Shown here piece by piece: positions 15,862-24,518 of a stretch of DNA of 44,875 bases. Each line of letters begins with the position of its first letter. Within the stretch, counting starts at the first letter, position 1. The position numbers were made by a program, and so were the translations under genes. Under the pieces are notes generated by a model. That model had not been told where the DNA came from. It made no database searches and saw only the letters and a program-made list of their open reading frames with translations. Source of the DNA: Actinomycetota bacterium (GTDB lineage Bacteria > Actinomycetota > Aquicultoria > Aquicultorales > JAMCWL01); NCBI GenBank assembly GCA_023481285.1, contig JAMCWL010000035.1:1-44875 (forward strand), in the 5' to 3' direction.

Positions 15862-17027
15862 CAGGATGAGCCTTCTCGGCCTAAAGCATGTGATTTCCTA
15901 ATGCTCGCGACGATTCGCCGGGTTTCTTGGAGCGATTTCTCTAAATATTCGCTTAGTTTTTGCAGGGAAATCGCACCGTTTTCATACGCGGTTAGTGCTA
16001 GTTTGATATAGCGGCTCGGCAACTCAGGAAAGTGCTCTCGAGGCTCTTCACTGTAACCTAAGAGCTTAGTAAGCTTCTGCCTGGTTTTTCTCGGATAGCC
16101 TGCCAAGTGTTCTCTCTCATCGGCTTTCAACCATTTAGTGTTTTGGAGTCGATAGAGAAGCGCTTCGAAGCTTACACCGAAGTAGTGCTGCGCATGGATG
16201 ATGACGACGATAGGCAATTCGCTTCCCTTGCGGATTCCGCGCTCTGTGAGGAATTCTTCGATTCCCTCTTTAGGCATCAAGAAGGCGGCAGCGAATGCAT
16301 TTGCTCTTATCTCGAATGGCTGATTGTTGGTCAGGGTTTCAGCGCAAATGTAGCCGGCCATTCCATAATCCAAGAGATAGTGGCAGAATTCGTGGGCCGC
16401 GCTGAAGGCGATTCTCATACGCGGGTCCTTGCTGTTAAGCATGATGCAAGGGCCGCACTCTTCGCTGAAGTAAAAACACCCCGAGATTGCGCGATCCTTC
16501 ATCTCCCGGGTGATCACTTTAACGCCCTGATTCTCCACCAACTCCAGCATGTTTCGAACCGGAGCGCGGCCGAGGCCTAGTCTAGCTCTTTCCAGGCGAG
16601 CAACGCGTTCGCCTTCCTTGATGAGTTCAAGGGTGTTGGTGCTAGGCGAAGGTTGGTAGCTTACGATGCGGTCCGGCTGCTTTTTCCCAAGGACGATTTC
16701 TTCGAGCGCTGCGTATTTCTCGCAAAAGGCAATGAAATCGAGGATCGCAGGCTTCTCAGCCTCAGACAGCTCTTGGGCGCGGAGCAAAAGCGCTTCGCCA
16801 GATGGCCGCTCTGACTTTGGCCGAAGGAAATAGGAAGTATTACGATGATAAAAGCGAGCGAACGCGTCGAGCTCTAAGCTGCTAACCGAGCGCTTTCCGA
16901 CTTCGATAAGCGATACCGCAGGTCGAGGGATGCCGAGTTGACGAGAGACCTCTTCTTGGCTCAGGCCAATCGCCTTTCGTGCCTTTTCCAACCAGAATCC
17001 AATATCTGCGTTGGTAAGGTTGCTCAT
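15861..17027 (-). CDS. XRE helix-turn-helix protein fused to ImmA/IrrE metallopeptidase domain
   Basis: The N-terminal HTH (about residues 8-60: KAIGLSQEEVSRQLGIPRPA) is joined to a COG2856 ImmA/IrrE domain with the zinc motif HEFCH at about 212-216. The start is ATG 17027, with aaggaggt just upstream; an in-frame ATG at 17060 has no such site. Proteins of this architecture are known partners of PIN toxins: the HTH represses the operon and the peptidase domain may cleave a regulator. An inverted repeat in the promoter region is a likely operator. Confidence 0.88.
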   Translation of the reverse strand: MSNLTNADIGFWLEKARKAIGLSQEEVSRQLGIPRPAVSLIEVGKRSVSSLELDAFARFYHRNTSYFLRPKSERPSGEALLLRAQELSEAEKPAILDFIAFCEKYAALEEIVLGKKQPDRIVSYQPSPSTNTLELIKEGERVARLERARLGLGRAPVRNMLELVENQGVKVITREMKDRAISGCFYFSEECGPCIMLNSKDPRMRIAFSAAHEFCHYLLDYGMAGYICAETLTNNQPFEIRANAFAAAFLMPKEGIEEFLTERGIRKGSELPIVVIIHAQHYFGVSFEALLYRLQNTKWLKADEREHLAGYPRKTRQKLTKLLGYSEEPREHFPELPSRYIKLALTAYENGAISLQKLSEYLEKSLQETRRIVASIRKSHALGREGSS

Positions 17028-17096
17028 AATACCTCCTTCAATTGTGTCTGCTATTGACACTAGCGCCTGCCCGTCTTATCATCCTACTGTTAGATT

Positions 17097-17135
17097 ATCT
17101 TACAAAGTAATAAGAAATGCAAGATATTGTAAGAT
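17097..17135 (-). promoter_or_regulatory. Candidate operator of the XRE/PIN operon
   Basis: The 9-bp arms atcttacaa (17097-17105) and ttgtaagat (17127-17135) form a perfect interrupted inverted repeat upstream of the XRE gene. On the minus strand a TTGACC box (about 17143-17148) lies just upstream, so repressor binding here would cover the promoter. This fits autoregulation by the HTH protein. Confidence 0.45.
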
Positions 17136-17171
17136 TTTACAAATGGTCAACGGCTTAAGGAGGTGAAAGAC

Positions 17172-17246
17172 ATGGGAAGCGGAAGGCTAGCGATCAGCTG
17201 GCTCTGGCAAAACGATCCCGTGCTGATGGTGAAGTACAGGTATTAA
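17172..17246 (+). CDS. 24-codon ORF with a strong ribosome site
   Basis: The ATG is preceded by aaggaggtg at good spacing, one of the best ribosome sites in the window. The frame encodes MGSGRLAISWLWQNDP and a short basic-aromatic tail, ending TAA. A perfect hairpin (17260-17292) follows. It could be a leader peptide, a small protein, or a relic of a longer gene start. No homologue is recognised. Confidence 0.35.
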   Translation: MGSGRLAISWLWQNDPVLMVKYRY

Positions 17247-17259
17247 GACAAAACTACCT

Positions 17260-17292
17260 AGAGAGGGCATGCAACTTAAGCATGCCCTCTCT
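17260..17292. terminator. 13-bp hairpin between the toxin-antitoxin and restriction operons
   Basis: agagagggcatgc and its complement close a 7-base loop. The following bases are T/A-rich but there is no clean T-run. It probably ends the transcript of the 24-codon ORF and insulates hsdR. Confidence 0.5.
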
Positions 17293-17354
17293 TAGATATT
17301 CACTCAGCTCTAAATTTCTGATGCTGGAACTGCACGCAAAAGGCTCACTCTCCA

Positions 17355-17382
17355 GGCAAATGCTTGCCGTTTGGCGTATAAT
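17355..17382 (+). promoter_or_regulatory. Candidate promoter and operator of the restriction operon
   Basis: A TATAAT -10 box at 17377-17382 lies 46 bases before the hsdR start. The -35 region is weak and is overlapped by the palindrome ggcaaatgcttgcc (17355-17368). That arrangement could need an activator or permit repression. Confidence 0.35.
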
Positions 17383-17427
17383 TAATCTGACAAAAAGACA
17401 GTTCGTGACCGGAGAGGTTAGTGCCCA

Positions 17428-19812
17428 ATGGTCGTATTCAAGACCGATACCGAAGCCGATACCTGTAGAAAATATGTCCTACCAAAGCTCGTGGATGCCG
17501 GGTGGGATAATGATCCACATTCGATTGCCGAGCAGAGAACGTTCACTGATGGGCGGATCGTCGTTATAGGCGAGAGAGTTCGCCGCAAGGTTTCCAAGCG
17601 AGCTGATTACCTTCTCCGCCACACTCGCGACTTCGCGATCGCAGTTGTGGAGGCAAAACGGGAATACGAGACACCTGGCGAAGGACTTCAAAAAGCAAAA
17701 GACTACGCCGAAATCCTTGATTTGAAATTCGCCTACTCGACGAACGGGCTTGGGATTGTCGAGTACGACTACTTTACGGGGTTTGAACGAGAGCTCGATT
17801 CTTTTCCTACCCCGAGCGAACTATGGGAGCGCTTGCAAGCTGGCCGAAACATAGAAGATGACACGGCAAACGGACTTCTAACGCCTTCATATCACCTAAG
17901 CGGCAAAACCCCACGCTACTACCAGGAGATCGCAATCAACCGGACGGTCGAAGAGGTTTTTAAAGGCAACGACCGGATACTTCTCACGATGGCAACCGGT
18001 ACCGGCAAAACCGACGTGGCCTTCCAGATTTGCTGGAAGTTGTGGAACGCTCGCTGGAACCGGACTGGCGAGCACCGTCGCCCAAAGATTCTCTACCTCG
18101 CAGACCGAAACATCCTCGTCGACGATCCGAAGGATAAAATATTTACGCCGTTTGGAGACGCTCGCTGGAAGATACGCGGGGAAGCAAAGAAGAGCCGGGA
18201 GATGTACTTCGCCACCTACCAGGCGATCGCCAAGGATGAGCGACGGCCTGGCCTTTATAGACAATATGCTACCGACTTTTTTGACCTCATAATCGTTGAC
18301 GAGTGCCATCGGGGAAGCGCCCGCGACGAGAGCAATTGGCGAGAAATCCTCGAGTATTTCAAGCCCGCCTATCAGCTCGGTATGACGGCGACGCCTTTAA
18401 GGGAAGACAATCGGGATACTTACCGGTACTTCGGAAATCCAATCTACCAGTATAGCTTGAAGCAAGGTATCGAGGATGGATTCCTCGCGCCGTACCGCGT
18501 ACATAGAGTTATAACTTCGTACGACGCCGCCGGTTGGCGCCCGAGCAAAGACGATATCGACCGGTACGGCCGCGAGATTCCCGACAAGGAATATCATACG
18601 GAAGATTTCGAGCGCGAGGTCGCTTTGCTCATGCGTACCAAGGCGATTGCCCACCACTTGACCGACTTTTTGAAGAACACGGACCGCTTTGCTAAAACGA
18701 TTATCTTCTGCGTCGACCAGGAGCACGCGATAGAGATGCGCCGGGCGCTAACAAATCTTAACGCCGACCTTACAAGGGAGTATTCAGATTACGTCTGCCG
18801 GATTACCGCCGATGAAGGGGGGATCGGTCGGGGCCACCTCAGTCGCTTCCAGGACATAGAGACGAAGACACCGGTTATCGTAACCACCTCCCAGCTGCTT
18901 ACTACAGGGGTCGACGTTCAAACCTGTAAGAATGTCGTACTCATCCGAGTTGTTAATTCGATGACGGAATTCAAACAGATAATCGGGCGGGGCACTCGCG
19001 TGCGAGACGACTACGACAAGTTCTTCTTCAACATAATCGACTATACGGGAAGCGCAACGAAGCTCTTCGCTGATCCTGCTTTCGACGGTTATCCAGCGTT
19101 TATTTCGGAAGAAGAGGTGGATGACGACGGCAGAACGCTCAAATATGAGACCGACGACATCAACGTGGAGCGAGTATCGGAAGATGTCGAGGAGATATTC
19201 GACGTCGATCCCGGGCTGCCAATCGACATGGAGACCGAGCGTCGAAAGTATTACTTCGACGGCGGTCATGTTGAGATTGCCGCTCAGCTAGTCTACGAGC
19301 TGGATCCAGACGGCAAGCAGCTTCGCGTAGTCAAACTCACCGACTATACGGCTGAAAAGGTACGCACTCTCTATGCTAACGCAGCCGCCATTCGCAAAGA
19401 TTGGGCCGATCCTATCAAGCGTTCGGAGATCATAGCACTTCTTGAAGAGCGTGGAATCAGCTTCGACGAGCTCGCGAAAGCCACCAACCAGCCGGATGCC
19501 GATCCCTTCGACCTCCTCTGCCATATCGCTTACAATGCCCCGCTGCGCACTCGCCGGGAGCGAGCAAGCCGACTGATAAAAGAGGAACAAGCGTTCTTCG
19601 ACCAGTATGGTCCGGAAGCACGGGGTATTTTGGAAGAACTCCTGGAGAAATACGCCGACCACGGCACAGCCCAGTTCGAAATCCCAGATGTTCTCAAAGT
19701 CCCGCCGATCTCCAACCACGGGAACGTCATGGAAATCGCCGCCCTCTTTGGAAGCCCGGAGCGTCTGAAGGAAGCGGTCGAGAAGCTTCAAGCGCTCCTT
19801 TATACTGCGTAG
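17428..19812 (+). CDS. hsdR: Type I restriction enzyme, R subunit
   Basis: The motor and nuclease subunit of a type I restriction-modification complex, 794 residues, of the EcoEI-like class. The N-terminal nuclease has KRADYLL (Asp 60) and VVEAK (Glu 75, Lys 77). Next come SF2 helicase motifs: Walker A MATGTGKT at 188-195, DECH at 291-294, GMTATPLR, and QIIGRGTRVRDDY. The C-terminal domain (about 600-794) should bind the methylase core. ATG 17428 has ggagagg 8 bases upstream. All key residues are present, so it looks functional. An HNH gene remnant separates it from hsdM. Confidence 0.95.
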   Translation: MVVFKTDTEADTCRKYVLPKLVDAGWDNDPHSIAEQRTFTDGRIVVIGERVRRKVSKRADYLLRHTRDFAIAVVEAKREYETPGEGLQKAKDYAEILDLKFAYSTNGLGIVEYDYFTGFERELDSFPTPSELWERLQAGRNIEDDTANGLLTPSYHLSGKTPRYYQEIAINRTVEEVFKGNDRILLTMATGTGKTDVAFQICWKLWNARWNRTGEHRRPKILYLADRNILVDDPKDKIFTPFGDARWKIRGEAKKSREMYFATYQAIAKDERRPGLYRQYATDFFDLIIVDECHRGSARDESNWREILEYFKPAYQLGMTATPLREDNRDTYRYFGNPIYQYSLKQGIEDGFLAPYRVHRVITSYDAAGWRPSKDDIDRYGREIPDKEYHTEDFEREVALLMRTKAIAHHLTDFLKNTDRFAKTIIFCVDQEHAIEMRRALTNLNADLTREYSDYVCRITADEGGIGRGHLSRFQDIETKTPVIVTTSQLLTTGVDVQTCKNVVLIRVVNSMTEFKQIIGRGTRVRDDYDKFFFNIIDYTGSATKLFADPAFDGYPAFISEEEVDDDGRTLKYETDDINVERVSEDVEEIFDVDPGLPIDMETERRKYYFDGGHVEIAAQLVYELDPDGKQLRVVKLTDYTAEKVRTLYANAAAIRKDWADPIKRSEIIALLEERGISFDELAKATNQPDADPFDLLCHIAYNAPLRTRRERASRLIKEEQAFFDQYGPEARGILEELLEKYADHGTAQFEIPDVLKVPPISNHGNVMEIAALFGSPERLKEAVEKLQALLYTA

Positions 19813-19825
19813 GGGGTTGTATATC

Positions 19826-20180
19826 GTGGCAAAGTATTCGGATGCTCTGCGGTGGATACGCGCATGAAGTGCTCAAAAGAGATGGCTTCAAGTGCCGCTA
19901 TTGTGGATTTGACGGCGCTCAGTGGCCGAATTGGCTTCATCTATCTTGGGACCATCTTCTGCCCGTAGGTCATCCGGATCGAGACAACCACGATTACATA
20001 GTTGCGGCTTGCCGTTTCTGTAACGAGGCGCACAACAGGACCGAGTGGAATGTTGAAGGCAAAACGCCTGACGAGTTGGTAGAATAGAAGAAACCATTTG
20101 TACTAGAAAAACGCGACGAATACCGGAAATTCTGGGAGAGCGAGGTCGATAACACCGATGGCAAGAGCCACCACGAATAA
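19826..20180 (+). pseudogene. HNH endonuclease gene with a frameshift and an in-frame amber codon
   Basis: The core is a small HNH nuclease: EVLKRDGFKCRYCGFDG, HLSWDHLLPVGHPDRDN and ACRFCNEAHNRTEW, with the zinc cysteine pairs and the DH active site intact. The N-terminus (MAKYSDALRWIRA from GTG 19826) is one base out of frame with the core. After ELVE there is a TAG at 20085-20087, and the expected tail (KKPFVLEKRDEYRKFWE) continues in the same frame to a TAA at 20178-20180. The core alone can be translated from ATG 19842 as 81 residues. The intact ancestor probably ran from hsdR into hsdM, since its end overlaps the hsdM start. Confidence 0.7.
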
Positions 20181-21693
20181 TCAAATCTTAACGACCGCTC
20201 AGCAGCTGGGTAGCCTTATGAAATCCGCCCGCGATATTATGCGCAAAGACAAAGGGCTCAATGGCGATCTCGATCGTCTGCCTATGCTCACCTGGATAAT
20301 GTTCCTCAAGTTCCTAGATGACATGGAATTGATACGCGAAGCGGAAGCCGCCGTCGCGGGGAAGCGGTTTAAACCAACCATCGAAGCGCCGTACCGCTGG
20401 CGCGACTGGGCTGCCAAGGATGACGGCATCACCGGTGACGAGCTTATCGCTTTCGTCAACAATGAGGAAGCTGTCCGTCCTGATGGCACGAAAGGGCTGG
20501 GACTATTCGCTTACTTGAGGGGTTTGCAGTCGGCAAACGGGGGAGACCGACGGGATGTCGTCGCCACCGTCTTTAAAGGTACCGTCAACCGGATGATCAA
20601 CGGCTACCTCCTGCGCGACGTGATCAACAAGATTAACGGAATTCACTTCACCTCGTCGGAAGAGATTCATACGCTCGGTCACTTTTACGAGTCGATGCTC
20701 AAGGAGATGCGCGACGCCGCCGGGGATTCAGGCGAGTTCTACACGCCCCGCGCGGTCGTGCGCTTCATGGTTGAGGTGACCGACCCGCAGCTGGGTGAGA
20801 CCATCCTCGACCCTGCCTGCGGCACAGGCGGATTTCTTGCCGAGGGCTATATGCATCTGGAGAATCAATGCGAGACGGTCGAGGACCGTGAAATCCTTCA
20901 GAGGTATAGCATTTTCGGCGGGGAGGCCAAGCCCCTTCCATACCTGCTAGCCCAGATGAACCTACTGCTGCACGGTCTGGAATACCCTCAGATCGATCCG
21001 GGGAATAGCCTGCGCGTTCCGTTGAGGGAGATCGGCGACAAGGACCGCGTGGACATAATCCTCACCAACCCACCCTTCGGCGGTGAGGAAGAGAGGGGAA
21101 TTCTGTCCAACTTCCCGGAAGATAAGAAGACGAGCGAGACCGCGCTCTTGTTTCTGCAACTCATAATGAGGAAGCTTCGGCGCCAACCTAAACCTGGTCG
21201 TGCTGGCGTAGTTGTACCGAACGGAGTACTCTTCGGTGACGGCGTCTGCGCCCGCATCAAGGAGGAGCTCGTCACGGAGTTCAATCTCCATACCATAGTG
21301 CGCCTTCCGAACGGCGTCTTCGCGCCGTATACCAGCATCCCCACGAACCTCCTCTTCTTCGACCGCTCCGGATCGACGAAAGAAATCTGGTACTACGAGC
21401 AACCGCTCCCCGAAGGTCGGAAGAACTACACGAAAACTAAACCAATCCAATACGAGGAGTTTGGTGATTGTCTCGCTTGGTGGGGCAAGCGTGAGGAGAA
21501 CGAGCACGCTTGGTGTGTCCCAGTCGAGCAGGTGATCGAAAACGGCTACAACCTCGATGTGAAGAATCCGAACGGCAAGCAGGATTTCGAGCACATGCCA
21601 CCTGAGCAGTTGGTTGAGGATATCTTGGAGAAAGAGCAGAAAATAACGGAAATCCTTGCGGAGATACAGCAGATTTTGGGGTCGGCAAGATGA
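20158..21693 (+). CDS. hsdM: Type I restriction enzyme, M subunit (N6-adenine methyltransferase)
   Basis: The 511-residue protein has an N-terminal helical HsdM domain (about 10-150) and a methyltransferase domain. EFYTPRAVVRFMVE precedes SAM motif I (DPACGTGG, 218-225), and catalytic motif IV (NPPFGG) is at about 304-309. It methylates adenine in the bipartite site chosen by HsdS and, with HsdR, cuts unmodified DNA. Its start lies inside the tail of the broken HNH gene, and its TGA overlaps the hsdS ATG by 4 bases. Confidence 0.96.
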   Translation: MARATTNNQILTTAQQLGSLMKSARDIMRKDKGLNGDLDRLPMLTWIMFLKFLDDMELIREAEAAVAGKRFKPTIEAPYRWRDWAAKDDGITGDELIAFVNNEEAVRPDGTKGLGLFAYLRGLQSANGGDRRDVVATVFKGTVNRMINGYLLRDVINKINGIHFTSSEEIHTLGHFYESMLKEMRDAAGDSGEFYTPRAVVRFMVEVTDPQLGETILDPACGTGGFLAEGYMHLENQCETVEDREILQRYSIFGGEAKPLPYLLAQMNLLLHGLEYPQIDPGNSLRVPLREIGDKDRVDIILTNPPFGGEEERGILSNFPEDKKTSETALLFLQLIMRKLRRQPKPGRAGVVVPNGVLFGDGVCARIKEELVTEFNLHTIVRLPNGVFAPYTSIPTNLLFFDRSGSTKEIWYYEQPLPEGRKNYTKTKPIQYEEFGDCLAWWGKREENEHAWCVPVEQVIENGYNLDVKNPNGKQDFEHMPPEQLVEDILEKEQKITEILAEIQQILGSAR

Positions 21694-22880
21694 ACGTATC
21701 CTGGCCAGAAGTACCCTTAGGAGAAATTCTGACGGAACGTCGAGAAGTGCCTCCGGAAGCTGCTTTATTTAATGGCAGCATTCGCATTATTTCCAAGATA
21801 GGCTTCGACAATGGAAAGATAGAACTTCGCTCTGATGGCAATACAAGAACCGGAATGATTCTTGTAAGGTCGGGCGATCTTGTTGTTTCCGGTATCAATG
21901 CGGCAAAGGGCGCAATTGCTATATACGCGGAAGAGAATGTCGACCCAATTGCGGCAACTATCCACTATGGTGCATATATTCCGGATAAGACGCGTATTGA
22001 TATCGCATTTCTCTGGTGGCTTCTCCGAAGCCGTACTTTCTGTGAGCTATTACTAAAGTATGTACCTGGGGGCATTAAAACTGAGCTAAAGGCCAAGCGG
22101 TTGCTCCCTATACCCATTCCGCTTCCGGCACTAGACGAGCAGCGGCGGATCGTGGCTAGAATTGAACAACTAAGTATCAAAGTTGAGGAAGCGCGAACTT
22201 TACGACAAGAAGCAGAGGTAGAGGCAAAGGCAGTCATTAATGCTGAGCTTGAGCGACTATCAGGCGAGATAACTATTGATGGTCGTCTTTCTGACGTGCT
22301 GGTTAGCAAACTGCGTAATGGTTGGTCTGCGAAGTGTGACAATTCAGGCGACGGGGTGCCGGTGTTGTCGCTTAGCGCTGTGACTGGGTTCTATTACCGT
22401 GAGACTGAGTTTAAAAGGACATCTGCGCCTACCTTGCCTAGTGCGCATTACTGGCTGAGACCTGGCGATCTCTTGATCACACGGAGCAATACTCCAGAGC
22501 TCGTGGGGCATGCGGCGATTTATCGCGGTACGCCTTGGCCTTGCATTTATCCTGACCTGATGATGCGCTTGGAAATTGATGATATCCGAGCAGATAAGCA
22601 TTTTGTCCATCGCTGGCTTTCAAGTCCTGTGGTTCGTAGCTATATAACGAGCCAGGCCAAAGGGACAAGCCCTACAATGAGAAAGATCAATCAAGAAACC
22701 GTTATGAACATCCCATTTCCTTCAGTCTTGTCAGTTACCGATCAGCAGAGGATTGCCGCCTACCTAACTGATCTTCAAACAAAGGTTGACGGATTGAAAC
22801 ATTTTCAGACCGAGACCGCCGCCGAACTCGACGCCCTGATCCCTTCCATCCTCGATAAAGCGTTTAAAGGTGAGCTATGA
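21690..22880 (+). CDS. hsdS: Type I restriction enzyme, specificity subunit
   Basis: The 396-residue protein has the usual two target-recognition domains (about 1-150 and 200-350). Each is followed by a conserved helical spacer: LPALDEQRRIVARIEQL near 150 and SVTDQQRIAAYLTDLQTKVD near 355, ending IPSILDKAFKGEL. Both halves are complete, implying a bipartite recognition sequence that cannot be predicted by eye. It starts with a 4-base overlap with hsdM. Its own TGA overlaps the ATG of a 16-codon mini-ORF leading to the next gene. Confidence 0.94.
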   Translation: MNVSWPEVPLGEILTERREVPPEAALFNGSIRIISKIGFDNGKIELRSDGNTRTGMILVRSGDLVVSGINAAKGAIAIYAEENVDPIAATIHYGAYIPDKTRIDIAFLWWLLRSRTFCELLLKYVPGGIKTELKAKRLLPIPIPLPALDEQRRIVARIEQLSIKVEEARTLRQEAEVEAKAVINAELERLSGEITIDGRLSDVLVSKLRNGWSAKCDNSGDGVPVLSLSAVTGFYYRETEFKRTSAPTLPSAHYWLRPGDLLITRSNTPELVGHAAIYRGTPWPCIYPDLMMRLEIDDIRADKHFVHRWLSSPVVRSYITSQAKGTSPTMRKINQETVMNIPFPSVLSVTDQQRIAAYLTDLQTKVDGLKHFQTETAAELDALIPSILDKAFKGEL

Positions 22881-22927
22881 AGTTGCAGCCAAGAAAGTAC
22901 ATTTTTAGTGATAAAGGTGGAGATTGA
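22877..22927 (+). CDS. 16-codon mini-ORF bridging hsdS and the OLD-type gene
   Basis: The ATG overlaps the hsdS stop (ATGA). The frame reads MKLQPRKYIFSDKGGD and ends in TGA at 22925-22927. The next three bases are the TTG start of the OLD-type gene, in the same frame. It may be a translational coupler. Alternatively it is the original N-terminus of the downstream gene, now interrupted by TGA. Confidence 0.4.
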   Translation: MKLQPRKYIFSDKGGD

Positions 22928-24475
22928 TTGAAGATCAAGCATTTTGACATTCGATACTTTAAGGGTCTGGAATCAATATCGGTTAAGGATTGTGGAAGAA
23001 TAAATGCACTGATAGGTAAGAACAACTCTGGAAAGAGCAGTATTCTCCATGCGCTCGAAATTGCTGGAATCGCCTTGAGAAAAGAAGGCTATGCATTAAG
23101 TCTTTTTCCAGTAAAGCTTGATATGCAGGATTTGTTCTCTGCTGCCGGGGCTTTTGAAATGGCGATCACCTATCCAGATGACCGTATGGTAAGAGTTCAT
23201 CACACTGGTCCACCGAGCTTTTCTCCATCGTTGAATCCGCAACCCGATGATGCTCAGAGGTATAGGAGTGTCTTGATTCTGCCCGATCCGGTTGGAGGTC
23301 TTCTAAGACGGCAACATCAGTCTCCAAAGAACATCATGAGCCAGATAGAGGGTAATCAATATTCAAGCCTTAATGCCTTGGACATGCTTTATGCGATCAA
23401 ATACTATGCTGAACGAAACCAGCGAGGTCTAACGCCTGAATCCTATGCCAACCTCATTGGAGAAATCCGCAACTACTTCCCCGATATCGAAACTGTGGAC
23501 AGCGACAGAACGGAAGAAGATATCGCAACGCTGACATACACGGAGTATGGGAAGACGCTCGATATCCTTTACGCCGGGTCAGGCCTCCGCCATTTTCTGG
23601 ATGTCCTAGTAAAGGTTACGCTTTCTAAAGCCAATGTCGTGTTGATCGACGAGCCTGAGCATAGCCTTCACCCGGATCTCCAGCGACAGTTCTTTGAATA
23701 CTTAAGACGATTGGCCGATGAGAAAAACGTTCAGGTGTTTGTCGGCACCCATTCGCAAGTTATTCTGAATTACGCTGATTCTGTGACCAGCTACAGGGTT
23801 ATTAATAGAAAAGGAAACCGAGAGGTAGTACAGGTCCCAGAAGAGGCAATCCATACCCTGCTTAGCGACATCGGAATCAGGCCAAGCGACTTCTTCAACC
23901 AAGATATATGTCTCATGGTTGAGGGGGCTACCGATGTAATCTTCTTCGAGCATATAATTCGTGAACTTTACGCTCCAGAGTTCGATAAAGTGGCAATAGC
24001 AGTTCTACAATACGCTGGTGGTGCGGCTGAAGGTATAGTCTCTGGAAGTATCGACGTATCGAATATAGTGCCTGCGCAGAAATATACCTACTGGATACGC
24101 GACAGGGATGCAAAACCGTCTGAAAACCCACATGAGCAAGCGACAAAGTTTATAAATAAGCTTGAACGCGCTTGTTTGGAATGCCATATCTTGAAAAACC
24201 GTGAAGTCGAATATTATTTTCCCGAGGCTGTCCACATCGCGGCGCAAGATGGTAACCAAGAAAAGGCTGACACTACGCTCTCAGTGTTGAATGGCGATCA
24301 GGGTATGAAATACAGCAAAGCTGTTGAAGGTACTGGCATATGTATCCCAAGTGGCAAGAACCTTCGTAACCTTTTGAAGGAGCACCTTACTGCGAAAGAA
24401 CAGTTAAACGAAGAGATAATAGAAATTGTCGAAGGCACGTTAATCCCCTGGAAAAAGGAAATTCTGGGTGAGTAG
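22928..24475 (+). CDS. OLD-family ATPase with TOPRIM nuclease domain
   Basis: The 515-residue protein combines an ABC/SMC-like ATPase with a TOPRIM domain. Visible motifs are Walker A GKNNSGKS (30-37), signature YAGSGLR (215-221), Walker B VVLIDEPEHSLHP (237-249) and the switch histidine in THSQ (274). The TOPRIM part has VEGATD (331-336) and the metal-binding DRD (392-394). OLD and GajA proteins of this architecture are anti-phage nucleases. The position directly after hsdS points to a combined defence operon. No GajB-like helicase partner is seen. The TTG start has ggtggag 5 bases upstream. Confidence 0.87.
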   Translation: MKIKHFDIRYFKGLESISVKDCGRINALIGKNNSGKSSILHALEIAGIALRKEGYALSLFPVKLDMQDLFSAAGAFEMAITYPDDRMVRVHHTGPPSFSPSLNPQPDDAQRYRSVLILPDPVGGLLRRQHQSPKNIMSQIEGNQYSSLNALDMLYAIKYYAERNQRGLTPESYANLIGEIRNYFPDIETVDSDRTEEDIATLTYTEYGKTLDILYAGSGLRHFLDVLVKVTLSKANVVLIDEPEHSLHPDLQRQFFEYLRRLADEKNVQVFVGTHSQVILNYADSVTSYRVINRKGNREVVQVPEEAIHTLLSDIGIRPSDFFNQDICLMVEGATDVIFFEHIIRELYAPEFDKVAIAVLQYAGGAAEGIVSGSIDVSNIVPAQKYTYWIRDRDAKPSENPHEQATKFINKLERACLECHILKNREVEYYFPEAVHIAAQDGNQEKADTTLSVLNGDQGMKYSKAVEGTGICIPSGKNLRNLLKEHLTAKEQLNEEIIEIVEGTLIPWKKEILGE

Positions 24476-24518
24476 AACTGGAAATTAAGTGCAAGGTGTG
24501 CGGTCGAATTTTGATTAA

